A stretch of 64,000 bases of DNA from Nemertoderma westbladi (Eukaryota; Xenacoelomorpha; Nemertodermatida; Nemertodermatidae). The position numbers and the translations under genes are program-made. Within the stretch, counting starts at the first letter, position 1. Each line of letters opens with the position of its first letter. The notes below the pieces were generated by a model. The model was not told the DNA's origin and ran no database searches. It saw only the letters and a program-made list of their open reading frames with translations. The stretch covers positions 62,001 through 126,000 of the forward strand of contig JAUCBJ010007863.1 in assembly GCA_032718475.1 (NCBI GenBank), in the 5' to 3' direction. Positions 1-10,690 of the stretch are shown here, in pieces.

Positions 1-1850
1 TTTCCTTTCTCTCTGCGTTTTTCCTCCCGCTCTGGTCATTTTTCCGCGTAATTCTTTTCCCCCCTTGTTTACAGTCTGTTTTACCCCAGCCCTAGCTCAG
101 TCGGTAAAGCGTTGGAAATTATATGTAGTAGGTATTGAGTTCGAATCCTAGTAGGTGCGAATTATTTTTGTGCAGAATTTCAACTCATTTAAATTAACCG
201 CTACAAATTAAATTGCATTTGCCTGTACCTAGATTAACCAATGGGACTGTAGTTATTAGATAGTAACCAATGTCGTGCAAGTTATATATTCGCTGGACCA
301 ATAGTTATCTTTAAAAACCTATTAGAACTCATAGAACAATCGAGAATTTTCTCGATTGATTGCAGCACAAATTTGCTATAAAAGGTGCGATTTCGTTCAT
401 TAGTTAACACAGTTGCAGACCGTTATTCTCACTTACATCCATTAGTTATTTCAGATTACATTGTATACATTATTATAATTGTTGGTGATCTGTAATAAAG
501 TCAGAATTATCGCTATATCTGCCCTTTTTCTATCATGTTTTACCACGGTGAACTTAACTGAGGGACAGGATGGCAGGCTAAACATCGGGCCACAGCAATG
601 AACGGGAACATCTGAGGAATGTAGACAGGAGACAACCCGCAATATCATTCTTAGTTATTCGCCCATCGCCTGAAAGGTTAGACAGCGTTCAATGCCTTGC
701 TATCTAAGTGTAAGACCAAAGATCGAAGGTAGAGGTAGTGACATGCTGTGCGCCAAAAATTACATCTAGGGACCGTACTGTCTTAATTCAGAGAAAACCC
801 ACAGTAGACCTTCATATTCCTACGGGGGGAGAGGAGAGGAGCTCAGGCAGAGATACTAGTACACAGATAGGACGCAGGCACACCGGTACAAGGCATACAC
901 ATTGGTAGGGTGCAGCAAACTGTACGCCTAACTCTTGCTAAGTACAGGTGCGTCTGTGACTGTTTGTAGTACAACGGTGTCCATTGCATTAGAACTTGTA
1001 GGCCAGAAGGGTTACTGTGTTTTTACCTGAATTAGGATTGTACCGTTCAGGCGGTAGGGCAGTTTACAACTAGGCGCAAATAAATTGAGGCTATTTAGGG
1101 ATACTAACATCTACCGTGTCCCCGCCAACATTCTGTTAGGAAGTTGCTGTGCCCATCTAAGCAACTAAAATTCTAGATAAGAACACCAGGCTAGCTATTA
1201 GTACCTGTACGCCTACTGTAGTAAACTAACACATTTCTTCTTAGTATTAGGGACCTGGTAAATTAAATTGCCGAATTCTGGGCGTAGTATTAACCTTATG
1301 CCTGAATTTGAGTCCTGGAAATACACAAAAGGGGGAGGAGCCTTATCATTCGTGAGTATTGGACCTACAAGTTATAAAATTAGAACATTTGCAAAATGTA
1401 CACCGGACCCAGTAATTATATATATGAAGGAGCAAAACTGACTTTGACTGTTTAGAACAAAGACACACGCGCGTTAGAAATTATTTACACCTCAAAATAT
1501 ATAAAATAATTTTTGTCCATACTGTGCTTTGCCCGCTAGTTAGACCTTTCTGCACCTAGCTAGCGTCTCTTTCGCCCAACCATATAAATCACACCGCGGC
1601 AAAGTATACGAGCGCCCTTAGTCCGTCAGTGAGTCAGCCTGATTTAGGATTCGCTGCGCGGGATTTTGTTTTATCGAAGTTTGTCCGTTCGTAGACTGTT
1701 TTCTGCCTCACCGGTTATAAGAGACCGATACTGCAATATATTTTCGCTTACTTGGAGTTTACTGTTTTGGTGAGAAGGTCGGATTAAGATTTGATTCACA
1801 AACTTTACAGTAGGATATTGCAGGGTATTTTGTTACTGTCTCTTCGAATA
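1..1850. other. Non-coding sequence, probably ABCA intron, with promoter-like patches
   Basis: No convincing coding region was found. The stretch lies downstream of the last visible ABCA exon and is presumably intron. It holds a TATA-like motif near 377 followed by an AATAAA near 494, the spacing expected in a small solo LTR, but no ends or target duplication were recognised. A second TATA-like motif lies near 1582, just upstream of the minisatellite. Confidence 0.4.
89..159 (+). tRNA. Degenerate tRNA-like sequence (pseudogene or SINE head)
   Basis: A good A-box (tagctcagtcggtaaagc) and a B-box (gagttcgaatcc) lie at tRNA spacing. The acceptor and T stems pair poorly and no clean anticodon stem forms. 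It is therefore more likely a tRNA pseudogene or the head of a tRNA-derived SINE than a working tRNA. Confidence 0.35.
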
Positions 1851-4800
1851 CGTATAGAAGGTGTTTCCTTTATAAACTAACGTGTAGAAGGTGTTTCCTT
1901 TATAAACTAACGTATAAAAGGTGTTTCCTTTATAAACTAACGTATAGAAGGTGTTTCCTTTATAAACTAACGTATATAAGGTGTTTCCTTTATAAACTAA
2001 CGTGTAGAAGGTGTTTCCTTTATAAACTAACGTGTAGAAGGTGTTTCCTTTATAAACTAACGTATAGAAGGTGTTTCCTTTATAAACTAACGTATATAAG
2101 GTGTTTCCTTTATAAACTAACGTATATAAGGTGTTTCCTTTATAAACTAACGTATAGAAGGTGTTTCCTTTATAAACTAACGTATATAAGGTGTTTCCTT
2201 TATAAACTAACGTATATAAGGTGTTTCCTTTATAAACTAACGTATAGAAGGTGTTTCCATTATAAACTAACTTATAGAAGGTGTTTCCTTTATAAACTAA
2301 CGTATATAAGGTGTTTCCTTTATAAACTAACGTATATAAGGTGTTTCCTTTATAAACTAACGTATAGAAGGTGTTTCCTTTATAAACTAACGTATATAAT
2401 GTGTTTCCTTTATAAACTAACGTATATAAGGTGTTTCCTTTATAAACTAACGTATATAAGGTGTTTCCATTATAAACTAACGTATATAAGGTGTTTCCTT
2501 TATAAACTAACGTATATAATGTGTTTCCTTTATAAACTAACGTATATAAGGTGTTTCCTTTATAAACTAACGTATATAAGGTGTTTCCTTTATAAACTAA
2601 CGTATATAAGGTGTTTCCTTTATAAACTAACGTATATAAGGTGTTTCCTTTATAAACTAACGTATATAAGGTGTTTCCTATATAAACTAACGTATATAAT
2701 GTGTTTCCTTTATAAACTAACGTATATAAGGTGTTTCCTTTATAAACTAACGTATATAAGGTGATCCATTATAAACTAACGTATATAAGGTGTTTCCTTT
2801 ATAAACTAACGTATATAATGTGTTTCCTTTATAAACTAACGTATATAAGGTGTTTCCTTTATAAACTAACGTATAGAAGGTGTGTCCTTTATAAACTAAC
2901 GTATAGAAGGTGTTTCCTTTATAAACTAACGTATAGAAGGTGTTTCCTTTATAAACTAACGTATAGAAGGTGTTTCCTTTATAAACTAACGTATAGAAGG
3001 TGTTTCCTTTATAAACTAACGTATATAAGGTGTTTCCTTTATAAACTAACGTATAGAAGGTGTTTCCATTATAAACTAACGTATATAAGGTGTTTCCTTT
3101 ATAAACTAACGTATATAATGTGTTTCCTTTATAAACTAACGTATATAAGGTGTTTCCTTTATAAACTAACGTATATAAGGTGTTTCCTTTAGAAACTAAC
3201 GTGTATAAGATGTTTCCTTTATAAACTAACGTATAGAAGGTGTTTCCTTTATAGACTAACGTATATAAGGTGTTTCCTTTATTAACTAACGTGTAGAAGG
3301 TGTTTCCTTTATAAACTAACGTGTAGAAGGTGTTTCCTTTATAAACTAACGTATAGAAGGTGTTTCCTTTATAAACTAACGTATATAAGGTGTTTCCTTT
3401 ATAAACTAACGTATAGAAGGTGTTTCCATTATAAACTAACGTATATAAGGTGTTTCCTTTATAAACTAACGTATATAAGGTGTTTCCTTTATAAACTAAC
3501 GTATAGAAGGTGTTTCCATTATAAACTAACGTATAGAAGGTGTTTCCTTTATAAACTAACGTATATAAGGTGTTTCCTTTATAAACTAACGTATATAAGG
3601 TGTTTCCTTTATAAACTAACGTATATAAGGTGTTTCCTTTATAAACTAACGTATATAAGGTGTTTCCTTTATAAACTAACGTATAGAAGGTGTTTCCTTT
3701 ATAAACTAACGTATAGAAGGTGTTTCCTTTATAAACTAACGTATATAAGGTGTTTCCTTTATAAACTAACGTATATAAGGTGTCTCCTTTATAAACTAAC
3801 GTATAAAAGGTGTTTCCTTTATAAACTAACGTATATAAGGTGTTTCCTTTATAAACTAACGTATAGAAGGTGTTTCCATTATAAACTAACGTATAGAAGG
3901 TGTTTCCTTTATAAACTAACGTATATAAGGTGTTTCCTTTATAAACTAACGTATATAAGGTGTTTCCTTTATAAACTAACGTATAGAAGGTGTTTCCTTT
4001 ATAAACTAACGTATATAAGGTGTTTCCTTTATAAACTAACGTATAGAAGGTGTTTCCATTATAAACTAACGTATAGAAGGTGTTTCCTTTATAAACTAAC
4101 GTATATAAGGTGTTTCCTTTATAAACTAACGTATATAAGGTGTTTCCTTTATAAACTAACGTATAGAAGGTGTTTCCTTTATAAACTAGCGTATAGAAGG
4201 TGTTTCCTTTATAAACTAACGTATAGAAGGTGTTTCCTTTATAAACTAACGTATAGAAGGTGTTTCCTTTATAAACTAACGTATAGAAAGTGTTTCCTTT
4301 ATAAACTAACGTATAGAAGGTGTTTCCTTTATAAACTAACGTATAGAAGGTGTTTCCTTTATAAACTAACGTATAGAAGGTGTTTCCTTTATAAACTAAC
4401 GTATAGAAAGTGTTTCCTTTATAAACTAACGTATAGAAGGTGTTTCCTTTATAAACTAACGTATAGAAAGTGTTTCCTTTATAAACTAACGTATAGAAGG
4501 TGTTTCCTTTATAAACTAACGTATAGAAGGTGTTTCCTTTATAAACTAACGTATATAAGGTGTTTCCTTTATAAACTAACGTATAGAAGGTGTTTCCTTT
4601 ATAAACTAACGTATAGAAAGTGTTTCCTTTATAGACTAACGTATAGAAGGTGTTTCCTTTATAAACTAACGTGTAGAAGGTGTTTCCTTTATAAACTAAC
4701 GTATAGAAGGTGTTTCCTTTATAAACTAACGTATATAAGGTGTTTCCTTTATTAACTAACGTGTAGAAGGTGTTTCCTTTATAAACTAACGTATAGAAAG

Positions 4801-5438
4801 TGTTTCCTTTATAAACTAACGTATAGAAGGTGTTTCCTTTATAAACTAACGTATAGAAGGTGTTTCCTTTATAAACTAACGTATAGAAGGTGTTTCCTTT
4901 ATAAACTAACGTATAGAAGGTGTTTCCTTTATAAACTAACGTATAGAAAGTGTTTCCTTTATAAACTAACGTATAGAAGGTGTTTCCTTTATAAACTAAC
5001 GTATAGAAAGTGTTTCCTTTATAAACTAACGTATAGAAGGTGTTTCCTTTATAAACTAACGTATAGAAGGTGTTTCCTTTATAAACTAACGTATATAAGG
5101 TGTTTCCTTTATAAACTAACGTATAGAAGGTGTTTCCTTTATAAACTAACGTATAGAAAGTGTTTCCTTTATAGACTAACGTATAGAAGGTGTTTCCTTT
5201 ATAAACTAACGTGTAGAAGGTGTTTCCTTTATAAACTAACGTATAGAAGGTGTTTCCTTTATAAACTAACGTATATAAGGTGTTTCCTTTATAAACTAAC
5301 GTGTAGAAGGTGTTTCCTTTATAAACTAACGTATAGAAGGTGTTTCCTTTATAAACTAACGTATAGAAGGTGTTTCCTTTATAAACTAACGTATATAAGG
5401 TGTTTCCTTTATAAACTAACGTGTAGAAGGTGTTTCCT
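1851..5438 (-). repeat. 30-bp minisatellite, about 119 copies, overlapping an ABCA 5' splice site
   Basis: Near-perfect 30-bp monomers run head to tail. Read on the minus (gene) strand, each carries GTTAGT, a good 5' splice donor. The right-most copy is continuous with the end of the ABCA exon 5652-5421, so the exon-intron junction itself has been amplified. Because 30 is divisible by 3, the exon frame stays open through the array (decapeptide GNTFYTLVYK) as far as 2747, where a shortened monomer near 2761 breaks it. Higher-order duplications are visible: 180-bp blocks at 3841 and 4021, and a 540-bp repeat of the 4561-4680 block at 5101-5220. Confidence 0.95.
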
Positions 5439-5652
5439 CCATAGATTCCCGGCGACAGTTCTAACGATGGAAAACTCATTGACTCTCGCAGTCCAGTAAA
5501 GGCCAGAGCAATACAGAGCAGAATAATAGGTAGGAACACCTGACACACTAAACCCTTTACATCTCGGCGGAAGTGGTTCACTTTGAGAGCGAGTAAAGCA
5601 AACAGCTGGCCTCCGGTTGTACATGTCCCCATAGCAACATCAGGCAGTGCAG
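5421..5652 (-). CDS. ABCA: ABCA exon: start of second transmembrane domain
   Basis: The exon begins after the acceptor TTTTGTTATAG at 5653 in phase 1, matching the upstream exon. It encodes a GGQLFALLALKVNHFRRDVKG stretch, then one hydrophobic helix of about 20 residues (VCQVFLPIILLCIALAF), then an extracellular start ending SPGIYG. This matches the opening of the second membrane domain of ABCA1-type proteins: the pre-helix segment, TM7, and the start of the large second luminal loop. The 3' end is uncertain. The first donor-like GTTAGT follows base 5421, but it is the first unit of a 30-bp array in which every unit has the same donor, so the exon could be longer by multiples of ten residues. 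Confidence 0.8.
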
Positions 5653-5770
5653 CTATAACAAAAGGATAGTAATTTATAACCGGTTTATAAGAGGTTATTC
5701 AGTTTATTTCGCTAAAGGTAACTAACTCACACCCTTTTGCTAACCTACTAAATCCAACTAACTAACTCAC

Positions 5771-6023
5771 CACAATGTTTGCTTTCTTTCGTTAGTTTCT
5801 CATTTGATCTATTTGGGGTTTCGCTTTTCGCTTTTTTCGGTTCCGACTCCGACACATTTCTGAAATGAACTTGAGCGCCATCTACCGTGTAGCTGGATGA
5901 ATCGTGTGTCGTAGTCTCCTCTGCCGGTGTCCCATATGACTCATTATCACTAGGCGACCAGTAAATGTTATCAACAGACTGTTTACTGACGGATTTGCCA
6001 TCACCCGAAATTTGAAGAAACAC
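5771..6023 (-). CDS. ABCA: ABCA exon: end of NBD1 and inter-domain linker
   Basis: The acceptor GTTTAG lies just upstream of 6023 and the donor GTGAGT just after 5771. The exon starts in phase 0 with VFLQISGDG, the direct continuation of TTMDE from the upstream exon. In ABCA proteins this junction forms the conserved end of NBD1. The rest is a hydrophilic Ser/Thr/Glu/Lys-rich linker, as expected for the poorly conserved cytoplasmic linker between NBD1 and the second membrane domain. It ends in phase 1 after KHC. No disabling change is seen. Confidence 0.8.
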
Positions 6024-6135
6024 CTAAACACATACAGGTGATAGTGTAACTGTGTAGCACTGCGAATAACCAATTATATTTGTTACTTTAAAAAACTGTA
6101 ATCATAAAAAACAAATGAAAAATTATGGTAAAAAA

Positions 6136-7255
6136 TAGGGGTGTGCCGGATATCCGACCGGGCCGGAATTCCGGCCGGATTTTGAGAAAAAAATCCGGTT
6201 CCGGCTCCGGCCGGATTTCAATTTTTTTGGCCGGATTTAAATTTCCACGAATTGTTGACAAAATTTACAATTTATCTACATGCTAAATGTAGATGCTTGT
6301 ATTTAGTTTTCACATGCTTGTATTTGGTTGGGCTCAGCCTCACTAACACTTAATATATAATAAATAGTACATATATGGCCACTCATATACTAATTATAAC
6401 TAGTCAATAATTATTATATTGTCCCAGCCATCGCGCAAGCTTTGATGTTTGGTCTAGCTTTGTCCTAGCTTGTTGGAGCATCTAGCTTGTTGATGAGCGT
6501 AGATGGTTTGTTATAAATTGATATTAAGCTTACCACCGTGAATGACCAGTTTATATATTCAAAAATTCGACAGGCAATTTTGAAACTCTTAGTAAATCCC
6601 ATTTAACTCAGAGAGTATAAAAAAACTACAGCTACTGTATTACTTCGTTCTATTTTTCAATTTAAACTTTATTTATCAAATCAATCCATTACCATTATAT
6701 TAAATATGAAATCGGCGTAGGTTGGTAAAAAAAATATTAGTTTCTCTTAACGATCCAGAAGTCGACGAGAGCGGTTCTCATCAAATACATTACCAGCCTC
6801 TACAAATATTCGCCCGGAATAAATTGAAGACGCTGGAGATATTAAATATATATACATGTACAAGTATTTGTAAATTAGGAAATTATTCCTTATTTGCAGC
6901 CCACCAACGTAAAACGCTCTTCTCATCCCGTTTAGTTTGGATAATTGACATATACTTACTTATCTACTTCTGAATTCTTATTCAAGTCGAAGTCCTTATC
7001 ATCATGACATTGCTTATAAGTATCCAGCACGTTATCTATCGTTGCAGGAACTTACGCCCAAAGGACCAAATGGTACCCTCCCTCCCTCCAGTTCTGTTCA
7101 TGCATAAAGGTACCACCATATAGCTGATTCAAGGAAAAAGTGGTGATATATAAAAAAAATCCGGCTTGGCCGGAATTCCGACCGGATTTTTTTTACAAAT
7201 CCGGCTCCGGCTCTGGTCTAGCCGGTTTGAAAATAGTAAATCCAGAACATCCCTA
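6136..7255. mobile_element. Non-autonomous hAT-like MITE (1,120 bp)
   Basis: The element is flanked by a perfect 8-bp duplication gtaaaaaa (6128-6135 and 7256-7263), the hallmark of hAT transposons. The ends are short inverted repeats (taggggtgt and the complement of acatcccta). Subterminal regions are packed with CCGG/GGCCGGAATTCCGGCC-type palindromic motifs (6150-6240 and 7155-7230), as often seen where hAT transposase binds. No transposase is encoded: the longest reading frame (6722-6973) resembles nothing known. Confidence 0.85.
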
Positions 7256-7596
7256 GTAAAAAAGTGTTCGCGGTATTTCACTTTATCATAACGCGAGGTA
7301 CATATTTTTTGGATTTATTTTTTATGAATATGCCAATATCAGTAGTGGGTGCGGTAACATAAAATTCGGGCATATTTGATAGACTAGGGGCGATTTATGG
7401 GCGAAAATTGAGGTGACTTACGGGGCGCGGGTATCATATCAGATATTTAAGGGCCAGGGGTGGGAGGCAAAATCAAGCAATACTTTCAGCTGTCAGGGTT
7501 GCCTGATAGTTATTTAGGCCTAGACAACCTCCTTCTACTTTGGTAGTTGGTATCCCGCTAGGCCTGGGTACAAGGACTGCCCTTAGCAGTTCCTGG

Positions 7597-8220
7597 TCAT
7601 CGGTGGCGATTACGAGCCTGAAAAGGATTTGGAAAGCTTAGCTGATTGCGCCACGGATTTGCGACGGGAATTGACAGATCCTTAGCGGTCCCCAGTGCGT
7701 TGGCTATGACTGAGCCTGAAAGGGACTCGGGCGGAGTCTTCGCAATGGGGACTTGCAAAGGATCGACTGACCGGATGGAAAGGAAGGGTTCGATGAGGAC
7801 TGACTTCCTGGCGTGGGTTCCATGACTGGCGTTAGTAGGAGCCTGAAAAGGATTTGGAAAGCTCCGACAGTTGGGACTCACAACAGGCCGACAGACCCCT
7901 AGCTAAGCCGACTGCTTTCCTGATGACCGAACCCGCTAGGGTTTGGGAAGGGTGGGATGGACATGCGTCAGGGTCGAAAGACAGAGGACCGGACTCTACT
8001 GGCCTACTGACTATTCGGAGCAGCTTCTCGGCTACCAATTCAATTACAAGCCTGAAAAAGATTCGGAAAGCTTAGGTGGTTCGGACCCTGCAATGAACCG
8101 ACAGATCCCCAGCTAAGCCGTTCCGCTTTCCTGATGACCGATCCCGTCAGGGTTCAGGAAGGGTGGGGCGGACATGCGAAGGATCGACCGACACTGACAC
8201 TATGGTACCGGGACTAGGAC
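7597..8220 (+). repeat. Three imperfect copies of a 200-225 bp repeat
   Basis: The motif gcctgaaaa(g/a)gatt starts copies at 7616, 7841 and 8050. The later two copies also share a block with cgacagaccc/tcccc, agctaagccg, ctttcctgatgaccga and a final gggaagggtggg. A weaker partial copy starts near 7712. Reading frames through the copies are not conserved, so this is non-coding. It may be part of a long terminal or leader region of the retroelement that follows, but no second copy of an LTR was found. Confidence 0.6.
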
Positions 8221-8350
8221 AGAGGGAAAATGGGGAATATTAGTTAGGTCAAAATCTGAAAGCGAACAGTGGGTAATTAAATAACTTACTGTATATTTAC
8301 AAATATATTTATATATTTGTGTATTATTGTGAATAATTGGTATATTGGTG

Positions 8351-8745
8351 TGGGGAAGCCCAAATTATTCTCAATCAGAGTTCAAGTTACATTAAAGATT
8401 ATATCCAACCAATGAAACTTTTTCTCTACCCGCAATTCTGCATCTCAGGTAATATCCTTCTCCACTCCCAATATCCGGTGACTGGCCGGGATAAAGAGGT
8501 TTGAAAATTCCGCCTCCAGCATCGGTGTTTTCCCCCCTGGTGTTGGGAATAACGGCAACAAAATTGAGAATAATACGCAGTCAACTTCAACTGGTGGAAG
8601 TTGGGAATTCAACAGACAAGTATTCTTCAAACTCTCTCTGTGCTTAACCAGCACCCACTACGAGGAAACTCTGGTATTTGATTTGAGACAAAGCCATGGT
8701 TTAATAAACTCACAAACTCAATCCAAACTGTCTATAACTCGTAGT
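8351..8745 (+). repeat. Possible 5' LTR of BEL/Pao-like element D
   Basis: The segment begins tgtggggaagccc and has an AATAAA near 8703, shortly before the first reading frame of element D. No matching 3' copy is visible after the element, so neither end can be confirmed. Confidence 0.25.
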
Positions 8746-8779
8746 CGGCAGATCATTGACAGAGAGTCGTTAACAGGGA

Positions 8780-8971
8780 ATGGAAGTATCGATCACACCT
8801 ATTGATATAATCCAAGTTGAACCAGGAATCTGGCACATCGAAGTTGAGGTACAGGGTACCAACGTGGGACGATTTAGAATTACTGTCCGGGTAGTTCAAG
8901 CCGAATACGAAACGTATGACAAGCTGTTTTACGACATGGCATACTTGGCGATAAACGAAGCGCTAGAGTAA
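8780..8971 (+). CDS. Small upstream ORF of element D (63 aa), unknown function
   Basis: An open frame of 63 codons begins MEVSITPIDIIQVEPG and is rich in alternating hydrophobic and polar residues, suggesting a small beta-sheet protein. Its stop overlaps the start of the next frame (taATG at 8969-8973), which suggests translational coupling or reinitiation on one retroelement transcript. I do not recognise the family. It sits where a BEL/Pao element would normally have only leader sequence, so it may be an accessory product or a chance frame; the overlap and protein-like composition favour the former. Confidence 0.4.
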   Translation: MEVSITPIDIIQVEPGIWHIEVEVQGTNVGRFRITVRVVQAEYETYDKLFYDMAYLAINEALE

Positions 8972-9534
8972 TGAAGGATAACGCCTATGACACTGAAGGG
9001 GTAGAACCTCACACAGACTCAGACACCGACGAGGTCCCAAATATAAAAAAACATGGCCTGTCGGTTTGGCGCTCTCAAGGGCGGGGTCACTTGGGCCTAG
9101 AACCGCATCGAGAAACAACTAGGGGAGTCAAGATCCCCCTCAGCGATATACAAACTCAGCTACAAAAAATCAGGAATATCCTCCAACGATACGAACGAAT
9201 AATACAAGCATACCAGGAACTCATTCCCGCAACCGATCTGGAGAACTACCCCAGAATGGAGGAACATACTGCACACTTGGAAGAGTTCCGTAAACAACAT
9301 CGGAGGACCCTCAGCCTCATGAGAGGTTACGAGGAACAATATTACAAAAGGACTAAAAAGGCGGACATGGAATCAGTGCGGACCTCCGGTACCAGAACAT
9401 TGGTTCCGAGAAAGAAGACTGGGTCCTCGAGGCACCAGCACTCCAGCGCCAGGAGCGAGATATCCGGATCAGCGTGTAGTTCCCAAGGGAGTGAACCCCT
9501 CCCAGTTACGGGAACAGAGAGCATGGGCCCTTAA
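8971..9534 (+). CDS. Element D gag, N-terminal part (187 aa)
   Basis: This is a hydrophilic, charged protein with a helical segment (about residues 50-125, from the LSDIQTQLQKIRNILQRYE stretch onward) and a Ser/Arg-rich tail. It is followed without a gap by a frame in the next register (from 9491), which continues as coiled coil. Together they look like the N-terminus of a BEL/Pao-type gag that changes frame near 9491-9534, either by a mutation or by a programmed shift. Family recognition rests on the downstream part, not on this segment. Confidence 0.5.
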   Translation: MKDNAYDTEGVEPHTDSDTDEVPNIKKHGLSVWRSQGRGHLGLEPHRETTRGVKIPLSDIQTQLQKIRNILQRYERIIQAYQELIPATDLENYPRMEEHTAHLEEFRKQHRRTLSLMRGYEEQYYKRTKKADMESVRTSGTRTLVPRKKTGSSRHQHSSARSEISGSACSSQGSEPLPVTGTESMGP

Positions 9535-10690
9535 AGCACGGATGGAAGATGAATACGTCCAATTCCAAATCGAACAGGATGTACTAGCAGAAGAAAGACA
9601 TAAACAGGAAACTGAACAACAGGTCGAAATGCGTAAACAGGAGGTTGAACAACGTAAACAAGAGGCCGAAATGCATAAACAGGAGGCCAAACGACAGGCC
9701 AAACAACGTAAACAAGAGGCCGAAATGCGTAAACAAAATGCCGAAGCCCAAGCACTCCTTATTCACAAAAAGAATGCGGATATCGCCAAACTCGCAGACT
9801 ATGAGGCCGCACTCATTGAAAGAGACCATCAACTGTACGAGGATTGGGAGAAGGGCTTAGAACAGGAATATGAACCAATCCCAGTTCCGGAATTGGAGAA
9901 GTCATTTACACCACCGGCAGTAAAACCTCCGAAACCCGAGTTCCCGCCGGTCATTCGGTCCACACTCTCGGCGCAAGCCCCGGTTTTCCACCCCCCACCG
10001 GTCACACTTAAGAACGAGGAACCTTACTTCCCTTCCAATCCTACGGCACCGAGCGTCCACAAGTACGAGCTTGAAAGGGACTCGGAACGTGACGCCACCC
10101 CTCGATCCACTAATCCATTCACGTCCACCCCGAAAATCTGCAACCGCGTTGTTATTAAAACTCTACCTCTTATTATTGATCCATCATGTATGGGAGAGAA
10201 CATTAGTAATTACGGACCTCCTAGTCATTCCAGTTCGGACGACGGCGGCATTATACGAGGCTTGGAGAACCATCTGGCTATGCCCAAGATAGAAATCCGT
10301 ACCTTTGAGGGTGACCCCATCGACTACCTCGGATTTAAAAAATGGTTCTTCACTCAAATGGGATCGACGGACATTACCGATGCGCAAAAACTGGTATATT
10401 TGTCTCAGTATTTGGGTGACAAACCACGCCGTATTGTTCGGTGCTTCGAAGGAGGATCCCACGAGGCGTATCACGATGCATGGAAAACGATGCATGGCAA
10501 CATTGGAACCATAATTAACAAGACGCTTGAAAAACTAATACAAGATGCTGGATCCCTACGAGACCCACAGAATATACAAGAGTTTTCGGACTCAATGAAG
10601 GATGCTTATTATACTTTGAAACCAGTAAACAAAGAAGAACAAGTAAATAACATCTTAACCCTATTACCACTGGGGTGTTTTGACCATTAG
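9491..10690 (+). pseudogene. Element D gag, coiled-coil and capsid-like part, cut by a MITE
   Basis: The first 120 residues form a Glu/Gln/Lys/Arg-rich coiled coil with repeats of the type KQEAEMRKQ. A Pro-rich spacer follows. From about residue 265 a segment starting MPKIEIRTFEGDPIDYLGFK has the pattern of the BEL/Pao gag domain DUF1759 (a short hydrophobic strand, F-x-G-D, and an aromatic pair). The frame is real only to base 10658. There a piggyBac-like MITE is inserted at TTAA and supplies the last residues. The remainder of the domain resumes at 12083. The element is dead here. Confidence 0.7.

Noticed and set aside
2399-3192. Plus-strand open frames with CFLYKLTYIR repeats
   Set aside because: They are the antisense reading of the 30-bp array, open only because the unit is a multiple of three without stops. 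The ABCA exon context supports the minus strand.
6722-6973. 83-codon frame inside the hAT-like MITE
   Set aside because: No similarity to hAT transposase and ordinary AT-rich composition; likely chance.
7832-8075. Small frames in both directions across the 200-bp repeats
   Set aside because: The frames are not kept between repeat copies, so there is no evidence for coding.
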